Positions 56,257 through 64,000 of a stretch of DNA of 64,000 nucleotides are shown here, piece after piece (positions within the stretch are counted from its first letter, which is position 1; every line of letters begins with the position of its first letter). Made by a program: the position numbers and the translations under genes. The stretch is from Candidatus Krumholzibacteriia bacterium (GTDB lineage Bacteria; Krumholzibacteriota; Krumholzibacteriia; G020349025), in NCBI GenBank assembly GCA_035649275.1, contig DASRJW010000036.1, positions 31,030 to 95,029 on the forward strand. The letters are read 5' to 3'. The notes beneath the pieces were generated by a model, which saw only the letters and a list, made by a program, of their open reading frames with translations, did not search any database and was not told the DNA's origin.

Positions 56257-56757
56257 TCACTCATTTCGTACCCCTAGGCTGTCCACCATCGGGGTGAATT
56301 CGGCTTGCCCGATGAGCCGACCACCGGCGTCCAGGCTGTTGGGATCCGCGGTGGCCCAGTAGAACACCGAGACGCGGAACACCATGCCCGGGGTCAGAGG
56401 CTCGGGGATCTGTTGCTCCACCGAACCGGGCGGGTGGACGCCGTAAACGATCGGTGAACGGTAGAGGTTGGTGCCGAGGGTTTCGGTGCCCCAGTACTCC
56501 TCGCCCGGGCCTGCCTCGACGATGAGCCGGCCGAGCGTGCAGTCCGGCGTCCAGGAGAAGGTGGGTGTCATCCCGGGGCTCACCGTCACCGTGACCGGGC
56601 CGTTGCATTCCAGCACCGGCGGCGGGTCCGGCGGACCCGTCGTGGCGCATTCGTCGCAGCTGGAGAGCGAGAGCGTGCTCGCCCCGAGGAAACAGGCGAA
56701 GCCTACGGCGAAGCACCGCAGCAGGCGCCGGCTTCCCACTCGAGCGGACCAGTGCAT
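56257..56757 (-). CDS. Small putative lipoprotein
   Basis: 166 aa from ATG 56757 (GAGGATGG upstream). Signal region CFAVGFACFLGASTLSLSSC with the lipidated Cys in LSSC. The rest is a beta-rich domain with a Pro-rich start (TTGPPDPPP) and WTPDCTLGRLIVEAGPG, possibly an Ig-like fold. No family recognised. It is 46 bases after the DUF5916 gene on the same strand and may share its transcript. Confidence 0.72.
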   Translation of the reverse strand: MHWSARVGSRRLLRCFAVGFACFLGASTLSLSSCDECATTGPPDPPPVLECNGPVTVTVSPGMTPTFSWTPDCTLGRLIVEAGPGEEYWGTETLGTNLYRSPIVYGVHPPGSVEQQIPEPLTPGMVFRVSVFYWATADPNSLDAGGRLIGQAEFTPMVDSLGVRNE

Positions 56758-56803
56758 CGGGCTGCCATCCTCCGTGTTCACGCTCTGCCAGTTTCTCTGC
56801 ACG

Positions 56804-59101
56804 CTAGAACCGCCGGGCGTACTGCACCTTCACCGGGAGTTCGCTGGAAATGAACTCCCAGCAGGTCGCCTTGCGCAATTTCGGGTCGTATCGCTGCTGC
56901 ACGTTGTAGTTGTAGACGATGAAGACGTCCCCGAGCGGATCGAACGTCCAGCGCAGCTTGTTGTTGGTCCCCAGCTCGCGGCTCTGGGTGTCGTACTGGG
57001 TCAGGCTGCTGAACTGCAGGTCGGCGGTGAGGTTCAGCTGCAATCGTCCGCCGTACAGCTCCTCGGTGTAGTTCTTCTCGGTCAGCTTCATGCCTTGGGT
57101 TTCGTAGTCGTCGATCAGGGCGATGACGTCGCCCTTGCTCCGTTCCCCGGTGAATTCGACGGTCAGGAGCGCCGAAGGCTTGAGCGTCAGCCTGGCGGTC
57201 AGGGTGCTCAGATCACCGTCGTAATAGGTGCCGAAATCCCAGCGAACCTCGCCGCTGATCCTTCTCTTTTCCGCGGCCCGGGCGCCGATGAAGTACCGCG
57301 CCCACTCGTACGAGCCTGGCGGCACGTCCACATCGCTGGAGATCTCGAACACCTCCGAGGGGCGGTCGCCCTCCACTTCCAAACCGAGGTCGAAGCGCTC
57401 CCCGCTCTCCAGGAGCCAGTCGAGAGGTTTGACCGTGGCGGCGTAGCTCTCCCACTCCGAGTTGTCCGCCGTTTTGTACGCGGTGCCGGAGAGTTCGAGG
57501 AACATCTGGCGCAGCCAGCTCGAGGCGGGACGGGGGCTGACTTCCAAACCAAAGTCCCAGATGTGGATGTTGTTCCGCGGCACGAAACCCAAGGAAGGGT
57601 CGAAGCCGTTGCCGATATGGATCGAGCTGAAATTGACGTCCCACAGATCGTTGGGATACTCGATTCGGAAGCCGTGCGCGGACTTGTCGCCGCTCAGATC
57701 GGCGCGGTCGTTGAACAAACCCCAGGCGCCGATGAGGAGGTTCTTGTTCCAGCGGAAGCTCGAGGTCTGATAGGTGAAATCGACGCCTGCCAGCCAGGCG
57801 CCCTCGCGACCCAGTTGATCGCCAACGGTGGCGATCATTCCCACCGAGGACTCTTGCCAGAGGTTCTGGCTGATCCGCATGGCTCCCATGGTGGTCTGGG
57901 GGACGGCGACAGTGAAGGCCGGGTCCACCTGCAGGGCGTCCACTTCCCTCGTATTCGCCACCAGGGCCCCGATGTTCGTGTTTCCCACTCGGCCGTTGAT
58001 CTTGCCGCCGACGTTGATCGGGATCTCCACCTGCTCTTCCTCGTCGAGGCCGAAGAGCCCGATGCGGCGACTGAAGAACGGCAGGAGATTCTCTTCCGGG
58101 TCCAACCCCAGGCCGAACTCGAAGATGTCCACGCCTTCCAGGAAGAAGCTGCGTTTCTCCGGGAAGAAGATGGGGAAGCGGGTCAGGTTGATCTGCCGGA
58201 CGTCGACCTCGGTCTCGGCGAAATCGGTGTTGATCGTGAGCGCCGACGACAGGTTCGAGCCGAGCTTCTGGGTCATGTCCAGGCTCAGGTCGGTCTCGTT
58301 GTCCCGATGTCTCTCGAGCCCGGAGGTCCGCGTGCGGCCCACGGCGGAAGCACGGATGCTCAGACCCTTGCCCAGATCGAAGAGGGGCAGATCGGTGAGC
58401 AAGCCGCTGCGGCTGGTCTGGTAGATCTCGTAATCGATACTGGCTCCGGACCAGCGGCTGGTCTCCTGCAGGCGCTGGACGCGGCGCTGGACGTTGAAGC
58501 CCCACTCGGTCAACCCCTTGGCGAAACCGAGGCTGAGGATGGGGATGCGGATCTCGGCGCTCCAGCCGTGGGCGTCCCGCGACGTGCGCGCTTCCCAGAC
58601 CGTGTCCCACTCGCTGTTCACCTCTTCCCGGTCGACGACGACGGCATCGAAACGGGCGTTGCTCGGATTCAGAGCGAAGACATAGCCCGAACGGGCATCG
58701 AGAAACGTGTCGAAGACGAGCACCAGGTGGTCTTCTTCGTCGAGAACCGAATCCCGCGCCTTGGAAAAGGAGACGATGCCCTTGGGATCGTTGTCGAAGC
58801 ACTGGGCGCCCACCACGATTTCTTCCTGACCGACCAGGACCTTGACCACCGTACGTCCGGCGGGAACGCCGCCTTCCTCCGGTTCGATGGTGACGAGATC
58901 GGGAATGGAATCGACCGCGGTGCGCCAGACGTCTTCGGTGAGCTTGCCGTCGAAGTGGAAGCCGTCGAGCAGCGGACTGGCTCGAAGCCGGAGCCTGCCG
59001 TTGCCCTCGACGTTCTCTCGCACCTCTTCCTGGGCCGGCGTCCGGCTCGCCCAGAGGAGGGTGAGGAGAAAGAACACCCAAGCGCCGTTGGCGATCTGCA
59101 T
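56804..59101 (-). CDS. DUF5916 outer-membrane protein with CBM9-like N-terminus
   Basis: 765 aa. Signal peptide WVFFLLTLLWASRTPAQ. The N-terminal ~190 residues have the CBM9-like pattern (DGFHFDGKLTEDVWRTA, VKVLVGQEEIVVGAQCFDNDP, DHLVLVFDTFLDARSGYVFALNPSNARFD in pieces). The rest is a DUF5916-type barrel: NTDFAETEVDVRQINLTRFPIFFPEKRSFFLEGVDIFEFG in pieces, then many aromatic strands, ending in VQYARRF. These proteins are common in FCB-type phyla and are of unknown function, possibly transporters or receptors. Confidence 0.9.
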   Translation of the reverse strand: MQIANGAWVFFLLTLLWASRTPAQEEVRENVEGNGRLRLRASPLLDGFHFDGKLTEDVWRTAVDSIPDLVTIEPEEGGVPAGRTVVKVLVGQEEIVVGAQCFDNDPKGIVSFSKARDSVLDEEDHLVLVFDTFLDARSGYVFALNPSNARFDAVVVDREEVNSEWDTVWEARTSRDAHGWSAEIRIPILSLGFAKGLTEWGFNVQRRVQRLQETSRWSGASIDYEIYQTSRSGLLTDLPLFDLGKGLSIRASAVGRTRTSGLERHRDNETDLSLDMTQKLGSNLSSALTINTDFAETEVDVRQINLTRFPIFFPEKRSFFLEGVDIFEFGLGLDPEENLLPFFSRRIGLFGLDEEEQVEIPINVGGKINGRVGNTNIGALVANTREVDALQVDPAFTVAVPQTTMGAMRISQNLWQESSVGMIATVGDQLGREGAWLAGVDFTYQTSSFRWNKNLLIGAWGLFNDRADLSGDKSAHGFRIEYPNDLWDVNFSSIHIGNGFDPSLGFVPRNNIHIWDFGLEVSPRPASSWLRQMFLELSGTAYKTADNSEWESYAATVKPLDWLLESGERFDLGLEVEGDRPSEVFEISSDVDVPPGSYEWARYFIGARAAEKRRISGEVRWDFGTYYDGDLSTLTARLTLKPSALLTVEFTGERSKGDVIALIDDYETQGMKLTEKNYTEELYGGRLQLNLTADLQFSSLTQYDTQSRELGTNNKLRWTFDPLGDVFIVYNYNVQQRYDPKLRKATCWEFISSELPVKVQYARRF

Positions 59102-59681
59102 CTCAGCCCATCACGTGCTCAAGGCACGAAGGATCGTCATGAGGGGGCTGCATTGGACGGAGGGCACGACTTCCAGGCGGTCGCTTCAAACTTCCCGGCT
59201 CCATCCTGAGCACACGACTTGCTGAACTCCCGCATCCATGGGGTGTTCGTAGGGGCTTCCATGATGGTACACGGCGAACCCGACTTGGTGCACACCCCGG
59301 GCAACCACCGGCTGGGAGGTCGGCCCTCACGAGACCGAGCCGCCGGGGGCGGATTGTCTGGAGCCATTTCACCCAAATGGGTCGCGAAACCGCCGGCTGG
59401 CTTGCCTGGCCCAGGACAGGAATGACCCATGGAGTCGAGGTTGCCCCGATGGGCCCCTTGCATCGGACACGAGGAATGGTACCGGCTCCGTACGAGGCTC
59501 GCCAAGGTCTCTCAGCAGTTATTACATTGCTGTTACAGAGGCAAGACTCGCCTGTGACATGGGTCCCGAACCGGGGGATAGAATTCGAAGACCTGTGGAG
59601 CGCCCCTCACTGCAGCGTTCGCGTCTCGAACGCGGCTGCTGCGCATTGACGCGTCGAGCCAGAGTTTCAGGCGGTGTTTTC
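59102..59681. other. Divergent intergenic region between DUF5916 and phosphatase genes
   Basis: 580 bases without a convincing gene. A more AT-rich segment near 59515-59540 coincides with the 11-bp-spaced CTGT-like repeats described separately; promoters of both flanking genes should lie here. Confidence 0.5.
59519..59559 (+). promoter_or_regulatory. Pho-box-like direct repeats upstream of the phosphatase gene
   Basis: CTGTTAC (59530-59536) and CTGTGAC (59552-59558) are exactly 22 bases apart, and TTATTAC (59519-59525) lies 11 bases before the first. PhoB boxes are CTGTCAT-type direct repeats with 11-base periodicity. The middle position (59541) reads GCAAGAC, so the array is imperfect. It lies 123 bases before the phosphatase start. 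Speculative. Confidence 0.3.
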
Positions 59682-60968
59682 ATGCTGGCGTCTGCAGTCG
59701 ATCGCTTCGCGCGCACGACCGCGGTCCTCTTGCTGCTCCTCGCCCTCGCCAGCGGCTTCGCTCCCAGCGGCCAGGCCGGAGACGATGACGACGACGACGA
59801 TGAACAGGGAAAGTCCGAGCCGATGCCGGAGATCGCCCCCGGGTACAGCCGGGCCCCGTACCTGCAGGCGCTCGGATCCGATTCGGTGCTGATTGCCTGG
59901 ATTGCCAGCGATCCGGGAGCTCCAGCGGTCGACTTCGGCACCACCCAGGAATACGGCCGCACCGCCGCCGCGCGCTCCGACGGCTCGCGTCGCTCGGCCG
60001 TGCTGCGCGGGCTCGACGCCGGCACCCGCTACTTCTACCGCGTCCGCGCCGGCCAGCGCTCGCTCGCCGCCGGCACCGCCTACTCCTTCCGCACCGACGA
60101 AGGTCCCAACGACCGCCAATTCACCTTTTTCGCCACCGGGGACCTGGGCGACACCAAGGGCCGGCAGGTCGCCACGGCACAATCCATCCTGCGCGCGCGG
60201 GTCCGGCCGGAGCTCGGGATTGTCTGTGGTGACGTGGTCTACAACCGCGGCCGGTCGGTCGACTACGACCGCTATCTGATGCGTCCTTGGCAGGATGTGC
60301 TGAGCACCATTCCGGTGTGGCCGGCGCTGGGGAATCACGACTGGAAAAGCCCGCCGGCGAAGAACTGGGAACGCGAGTGGTATCTACCGAACAACGAGCA
60401 CTACTACTCCTTCGACTACGCCAACGCCCACTTCATCGCCCTGGACTCCCAGGCCGGCGAGATGTACGACCGGGAACACCAGGTTGCCTGGCTCAAGCGC
60501 GATCTCGCCGCGCACGCCAACGCCGACTGGATCTTCGTCTACTTCCACCATCCGGTCATCACCTGCACCTACAAGGGGAACACGCAGGCGCTCATCGATT
60601 ACTGTCTGCCGCTCTTCGATCGCTACAAGGTGGACGTGGTGTTCGCTGGGCACGCCCATACGTACGAGCGCTTGTATCCGCTCCGCCACGGCAAGCCGGT
60701 GGATGTCGAACAGGATCCGCACTACAAGGATCCGGACGGCACGCTTTTCATCGTCACCGGCGCGGGGGGGAAATGGAAGGAAGGCCGCCCGACCACGCGC
60801 TGCGGTCCGACGGCCTTCTTCCGCGACCAAACGCTCCTGTGGACCCAGGTGCAGGTGCAGGGATCACGCTGCACGATCCGATCCTACGCGAGCGAGAACG
60901 ACGAGCTGGTCGACGAAGTCACGATCACGAAGACGCGTCTCGCCGCCGCCATGCCAGGTTCACGATGA
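59682..60968 (+). CDS. Exported purple acid phosphatase-like metallophosphoesterase
   Basis: 428 aa from ATG 59682. Signal peptide, then an aspartate run (about 34-40). A fibronectin-like N-terminal domain (APYLQALGSDSVLIAWIASDPGAPAVDFG in pieces) precedes the metallophosphoesterase core: GDLGD (D154), GDVVY (D184, Y187), GNHD (218-220), HHPVI and GHAHTYER. The motif set, including the metal-ligand Tyr, is that of purple acid phosphatases, which hydrolyse phosphate esters outside the cytoplasm. It converges with a phosphate-type porin gene (59-base gap), suggesting a phosphate-scavenging locus. Confidence 0.92.
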   Translation: MLASAVDRFARTTAVLLLLLALASGFAPSGQAGDDDDDDDEQGKSEPMPEIAPGYSRAPYLQALGSDSVLIAWIASDPGAPAVDFGTTQEYGRTAAARSDGSRRSAVLRGLDAGTRYFYRVRAGQRSLAAGTAYSFRTDEGPNDRQFTFFATGDLGDTKGRQVATAQSILRARVRPELGIVCGDVVYNRGRSVDYDRYLMRPWQDVLSTIPVWPALGNHDWKSPPAKNWEREWYLPNNEHYYSFDYANAHFIALDSQAGEMYDREHQVAWLKRDLAAHANADWIFVYFHHPVITCTYKGNTQALIDYCLPLFDRYKVDVVFAGHAHTYERLYPLRHGKPVDVEQDPHYKDPDGTLFIVTGAGGKWKEGRPTTRCGPTAFFRDQTLLWTQVQVQGSRCTIRSYASENDELVDEVTITKTRLAAAMPGSR

Positions 60969-61027
60969 ACGGACCGACCGCTGCATCCTCGCTTCCCTCG
61001 CCGGGCGCGCCGGAAACCGAGCCCCGG

Positions 61028-62137
61028 TCAGAAGTCCACCTGGAGCTGGAGTCGCCCGCCGTCGACGGATTCGCCGTTGCCGGCCTCCAGCCGGACATCG
61101 CCCTGGAGCTTCAGGCTGTGCTGCTTCCTGTAGAAGTTGGCGCCCACATAGGTGACGTTGGTGACGACGCCGCCTTCTGCATCGTCCCGACGCACTTGGT
61201 CGAAGACCACCATGGGCTGGAAGCGCTGGCCGAAGGTCAGGTAGCCGAGGCCGAGCATCCACACGCGCGTATCGAGAGTGTTGCCCCCGGCAGGCCTCTC
61301 CGTGCTGGTCATGTTGGCCTCGCCGCGCAGGAACAAGCGTCCCGGACCGGCGGGAACGTCCACCATCCCGTCGATGCCGACGGCGGCGTTCTTGCCGTCA
61401 TCGACTCCGGTCGAATCCTCGATGGACCCCTGGTAGCTGCCGTTGATGCCCACCGAGTACCACGACGCGTCGCCGAAGTGGGCATCCTGGTAGATGTCCG
61501 TCGTGGCGCCGAAGTTGAGGTCCAGCCTGCCGACGGCCATGGGAGCGTTCTGGAAGATGCCGCGGACACGGCGGTTGTCGAACCCCCCCACCCAGTATTG
61601 CGCCCGGCCGTTGTGGACCTTGCCCTGCAGTTGAAATCCCGTGGCGTTGTCGGCCAAGCCGAGCGCATCCGGAACACCCGAGACCTCGGTTCGGTCCACC
61701 GCCAGCTGCCGGGAGTCGGAGGTGAGCCGGTCTCTGGAGAAGGGCTGATCGTAGAGCCCCGCCTTGATCTCCAGTCCGGCGCCCAGGGGGATCTGGATCC
61801 AGGCGTTCTCGACCTGGGCGGAGGGGACCGCGGCGATCTGGTCGGTGCCATCGATCTTCCACTCGAAGCCGTAGATGGCGGTGAGCATCTTGCCGTTGGC
61901 CTTCAGGCGCGCTCGGCGCACCATGAAATCGCGTTCCCACTCCGTATTACCGAGCAGGCTGAACCGCCTGTACTCGAGCCGCGGCTGCAGCCGCATGCCC
62001 AGCTCCAAGCGGAAATCCTCGGTTTCGACCACCTTGACCCCGCCCGCGGCAGGGGTTGGGAGCCAGCTGCTGAGCCCCGCGGCCAAGAAAGCACCGAGGA
62101 GGAATCGGGGCGTGGATCGGAAGTCATGCGTACGCAC
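61028..62137 (-). CDS. OprO/OprP-type phosphate-selective porin
   Basis: 369 aa from a GTG at 62137 with AAAGGAGAG upstream; the frame is open earlier but without a signal. Signal peptide FLLGAFLAAGLSSWLPTPAAG. Barrel strands include FRLELGMRLQPRLEYRRF, ERDFMVRRARLKANGKML, ENAWIQIPLGAGLEIKAGLYDQPFSRDRLTSD in pieces, the pattern of Porin_O_P proteins, ending in LQLQVDF with a C-terminal Phe. These form anion- or phosphate-selective channels in the outer membrane. Its neighbour is an exported phosphatase. Confidence 0.9.
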   Translation of the reverse strand: MRTHDFRSTPRFLLGAFLAAGLSSWLPTPAAGGVKVVETEDFRLELGMRLQPRLEYRRFSLLGNTEWERDFMVRRARLKANGKMLTAIYGFEWKIDGTDQIAAVPSAQVENAWIQIPLGAGLEIKAGLYDQPFSRDRLTSDSRQLAVDRTEVSGVPDALGLADNATGFQLQGKVHNGRAQYWVGGFDNRRVRGIFQNAPMAVGRLDLNFGATTDIYQDAHFGDASWYSVGINGSYQGSIEDSTGVDDGKNAAVGIDGMVDVPAGPGRLFLRGEANMTSTERPAGGNTLDTRVWMLGLGYLTFGQRFQPMVVFDQVRRDDAEGGVVTNVTYVGANFYRKQHSLKLQGDVRLEAGNGESVDGGRLQLQVDF

Positions 62138-63158
62138 AGGCGTCTCTCCTTTCGAACGGTCTCTTCGCAAGAGACGGCCGCATCCTTCTGGGGGAGTTCG
62201 GCCGCCGCGTCTCGAACCCTCGGAGTCAGGCGGCTGGATCTTCCATCTCCGGCGGGCGTAGCTTCGCGAACACGAGCGCATGGGAATGCGTCGCGCTCGG
62301 CTTGCGGCGCCTACGTCCTCGGAAAAGGAACCTCGATGATCCGGGGGGCGAATCGTGACGGTCCACGGGGCGGAATGCGAGGCAGGCCCTTCTCATCCAG
62401 GAGCCAGGACCAGCTAGCTGAATCTTTGCGTCGAGAGATCCTAGAGTCATCGAGCGCACCGCGTCAAATTCACCACGCTGACAGGAGCGAAAGCTCCACT
62501 GTCGTCGTCTCGAACTGTGCGAAACAGCGCACAGCAGAGGACGGTGTGACGCGCGGCGCGAACTCTCACCGTCTGCAGCCGGAACGTCTCCGGCTCCACC
62601 GTGACCAGGAGGTTCATCGATCCCACATCGGGTGAAGTGCCGATAGCCCACCTCGAGCGCAGCGCTTCTGTCGCTGACAAATGCGGAAAACTTCACAATT
62701 CCGCCGGCACCGACCCGTAGAAAGCTTCCGAAACCCGGTTGCAACACGTCTGGAAGTGCAACCTGGGGCGCCGCACAGCGGCGAAGCACAAGAATTCGGA
62801 AAGCAGTTGCACGGCAAACGTGCGCCTTGTTACAGTGCTCGCACTAGTCGATGGATCGGAGGAGTCTCGGACGCCCCCCAAAGGCCGAGTCCGTTAGGAC
62901 TAGTTGTCCCTGGAGGCGTTCGGACATGCGCAATGGCTTTGCCTGCGCTGCGGTGCACGTACGTATTCATTCCATTCATGGGTTCGGTCCGGCCGATTGG
63001 TCGCGGGCGGGAGAGCGGTGCGCTCCCCATCCTGTGTCGCGCCTCGTCGGTAGGTACACACACATCGTCGTGGGGTTGTTGGGCGGTGGGGCAGAAGGTC
63101 CCGATGCGTTCGGGAGTGAGTCCGGGGTTGGGAACACCCCGCGAGGAGGTCGTCAGCA
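62138..63158. other. One-kilobase interval between porin and RND pump genes
   Basis: I find no supportable gene. Short minus-strand frames at 62447-62680 and 62226-62789 lack start signals and recognisable similarity. The interval contains the porin leader hairpin (62159-62175) and, near 63144-63149, the GAGGAGG of the RND gene. There is no membrane-fusion-protein gene, which usually precedes this pump. Confidence 0.5.
62159..62175. repeat. Short perfect hairpin in the porin leader
   Basis: GTCTCTT (62159-62165), loop CGC, AAGAGAC (62169-62175). It begins 22 bases upstream of the porin start codon, in what should be the 5' untranslated region, so it might affect translation. Confidence 0.5.
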
Positions 63159-64000
63159 ATGATCCGCTCAATCCTTGAAACCAGTCTGAAGTTCAGGCCC
63201 TTGGTGGTGGCGATCGCCGCAGTCGTGCTCGGGGTGGGCATCGCCCGCCTGAACGACATGCCGGTCGATGTATTCCCCGAGATCCTGCCGGTCACGGTCA
63301 ACGTGCAGACAGAAGCCCTCGGACTTTCCGCGGCCGAAGTCGAGCAGTTGATCACGGTACCCATCGAGGCGGACCTCCTTGCGGGCACGCCATGGGTCGA
63401 CGTCATGCGCTCCGAGTCGGTTCCTGGGCTGTCGTCCATCGAGCTGACCTTCAAGCGGGGGACGGATCCCATGGACGCGCGCCAGGTGGTGCAGGAACGC
63501 CTGACCCAGGCGCACGCGTTGCCGAACGTCTCCAGCCCGCCGCAGATGCTACAGCCGCTTTCGTCCACGAATCGCGTCATGCTCATCGGGCTCTCCTCCA
63601 AGACCCAGTCTTTGATCGAGATGTCCGTGCAGGCGCGGTGGACGATCCGGCCGCGTCTGATGGGTATTCCGGGCGTCGCCAACGTGGCCATCTGGGGTCA
63701 GCGCGAGCGCCAGCTGCAGGTGCTGGCCGATCCCGAGCGGATGCGGGAGAACAACGTTTCTTTGATCGACGTCATCAAGACCGCAGGAAACTCGCTGTGG
63801 TACTCGCCCCTGACGTTCCTGGAGGCTTCGGTCGCCGGGACCGGCGGCTTCATCGAGACCCCGAACCAGCGCATCGGCGTCCGCCACGTGCTGCCTATCA
63901 CCACGGCCCAGGACCTGGCCAAAGTCCCGGTCGAAGGCTCGACGAAGCGCCTCGATGAAGTGGCCACGGTCGTCGAAGATCATCAACCACTCATCGGCGA
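63159..64000 (+). CDS. RND efflux permease, heavy-metal (CusA/CzcA) type, 5' part
   Basis: Open from ATG 63159 (GAGGAGG ten bases upstream) through the right edge, 280 residues visible. It begins MIRSILETSLKFRPLVVAIAAVVLGVGIARL, the first membrane helix, then LNDMPVDVFPEILPVTVNVQTEALGLSAAEVEQLITVPIE in pieces and PNVSSPPQMLQPLSS, all typical of heavy-metal RND permeases. Such pumps use the proton gradient to expel metal ions through a tripartite channel. The adaptor and outer-membrane partners are not in view; they may lie beyond the edge. Confidence 0.9.
   Translation, partial: MIRSILETSLKFRPLVVAIAAVVLGVGIARLNDMPVDVFPEILPVTVNVQTEALGLSAAEVEQLITVPIEADLLAGTPWVDVMRSESVPGLSSIELTFKRGTDPMDARQVVQERLTQAHALPNVSSPPQMLQPLSSTNRVMLIGLSSKTQSLIEMSVQARWTIRPRLMGIPGVANVAIWGQRERQLQVLADPERMRENNVSLIDVIKTAGNSLWYSPLTFLEASVAGTGGFIETPNQRIGVRHVLPITTAQDLAKVPVEGSTKRLDEVATVVEDHQPLIG

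Noticed and set aside
56468-59209. 913-codon plus-strand frame opposite the DUF5916 gene
   Set aside because: Antisense to a gene with clear DUF5916 motifs, and the translation has no motif of its own.
60287-62635. 782-codon plus-strand frame overlapping the phosphatase and porin
   Set aside because: Runs out of frame through the phosphatase and antisense through the porin, both of which have good motifs and starts.
62447-62680. 77-codon minus-strand frame in the gap before the RND gene
   Set aside because: Contains a coding-looking stretch (LLVTVEPETFRLQTVRV), but has no ribosome-binding site, no family resemblance and sits alone; not enough to call a gene or pseudogene.

Overview
The window is GC-rich, densely coded DNA from a Gram-negative-type bacterium. 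It encodes a BamA-like outer-membrane protein, a phosphate-selective-type porin, other beta-barrels, many lipoproteins, three SurA-like periplasmic foldases and the start of an RND efflux pump. Several traits point to a poorly cultured lineage near the FCB group (for example Candidatus Eisenbacteria/Krumholzibacteria or relatives): ECF sigma factors paired with Ser/Thr kinases, a CHAT-TPR protein, a DUF5916 barrel, and a secreted repeat protein ending in a FlgD-like NPFNP...-type C-terminal module. This placement is inference. I see no rRNA, tRNA, CRISPR array, transposase or phage gene.

Layout. (1) 1-1934: ECF sigma factor and Ser/Thr kinase, minus strand, cut by the left edge. (2) 2108-13594: nine tightly packed minus-strand genes forming an apparent lipid-biosynthesis operon. 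In transcription order they are a HAD-like/fatty acyl reductase fusion, an SDR, a polysaccharide-pyruvyl-transferase-like protein, an acyl-CoA synthetase, a crotonase, an ACP, an acyl ligase, a lipid kinase and a PlsC acyltransferase. (3) 13709-21706: beta-helix lipoprotein, Tat-exported DUF362 protein, hybrid-looking histidine kinase divergent from a LuxR-type regulator, and a small lipoprotein coupled to a radical SAM enzyme with an apparent CTG start. (4) 21851-27345: ECF sigma, membrane Ser/Thr kinase and CHAT-TPR protease-like protein, a paralogous and extended version of region 1. (5) 27361-35148: mfd followed by three parvulin-type foldase genes. (6) 35282-47172: tandem CDGSH protein, BamA-like barrel, intradiol dioxygenase, TolB-like/TPR regulator, two membrane proteins, a 16-residue-repeat solenoid protein, a DJ-1/PfpI-like exported protein without its nucleophile, and an ECF sigma/anti-sigma pair. 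(7) 47271-51499: DUF5666-like protein, OmpR-type two-component system, PepSY-like protein. (8) 51541-62137: envelope and secreted proteins, including a six-repeat propeller-like protein, a tandem pair of related secreted proteins, a DUF5916 barrel, and a purple-acid-phosphatase-like enzyme facing a phosphate-type porin. (9) 63159-64000: 5' part of a heavy-metal-type RND pump gene.

The most interesting units are the nine-gene lipid operon, whose enzyme set (activation, ACP loading, reduction, acyl transfer, lipid phosphorylation) suggests an unusual, possibly alcohol- or ether-containing and pyruvylated lipid; the sigma-kinase-CHAT module, which could couple an envelope signal to proteolysis and transcription; and the small lipoprotein/radical SAM pair, a candidate modified-peptide system. 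Functions are read from motifs in the translated sequence; no database search was possible.
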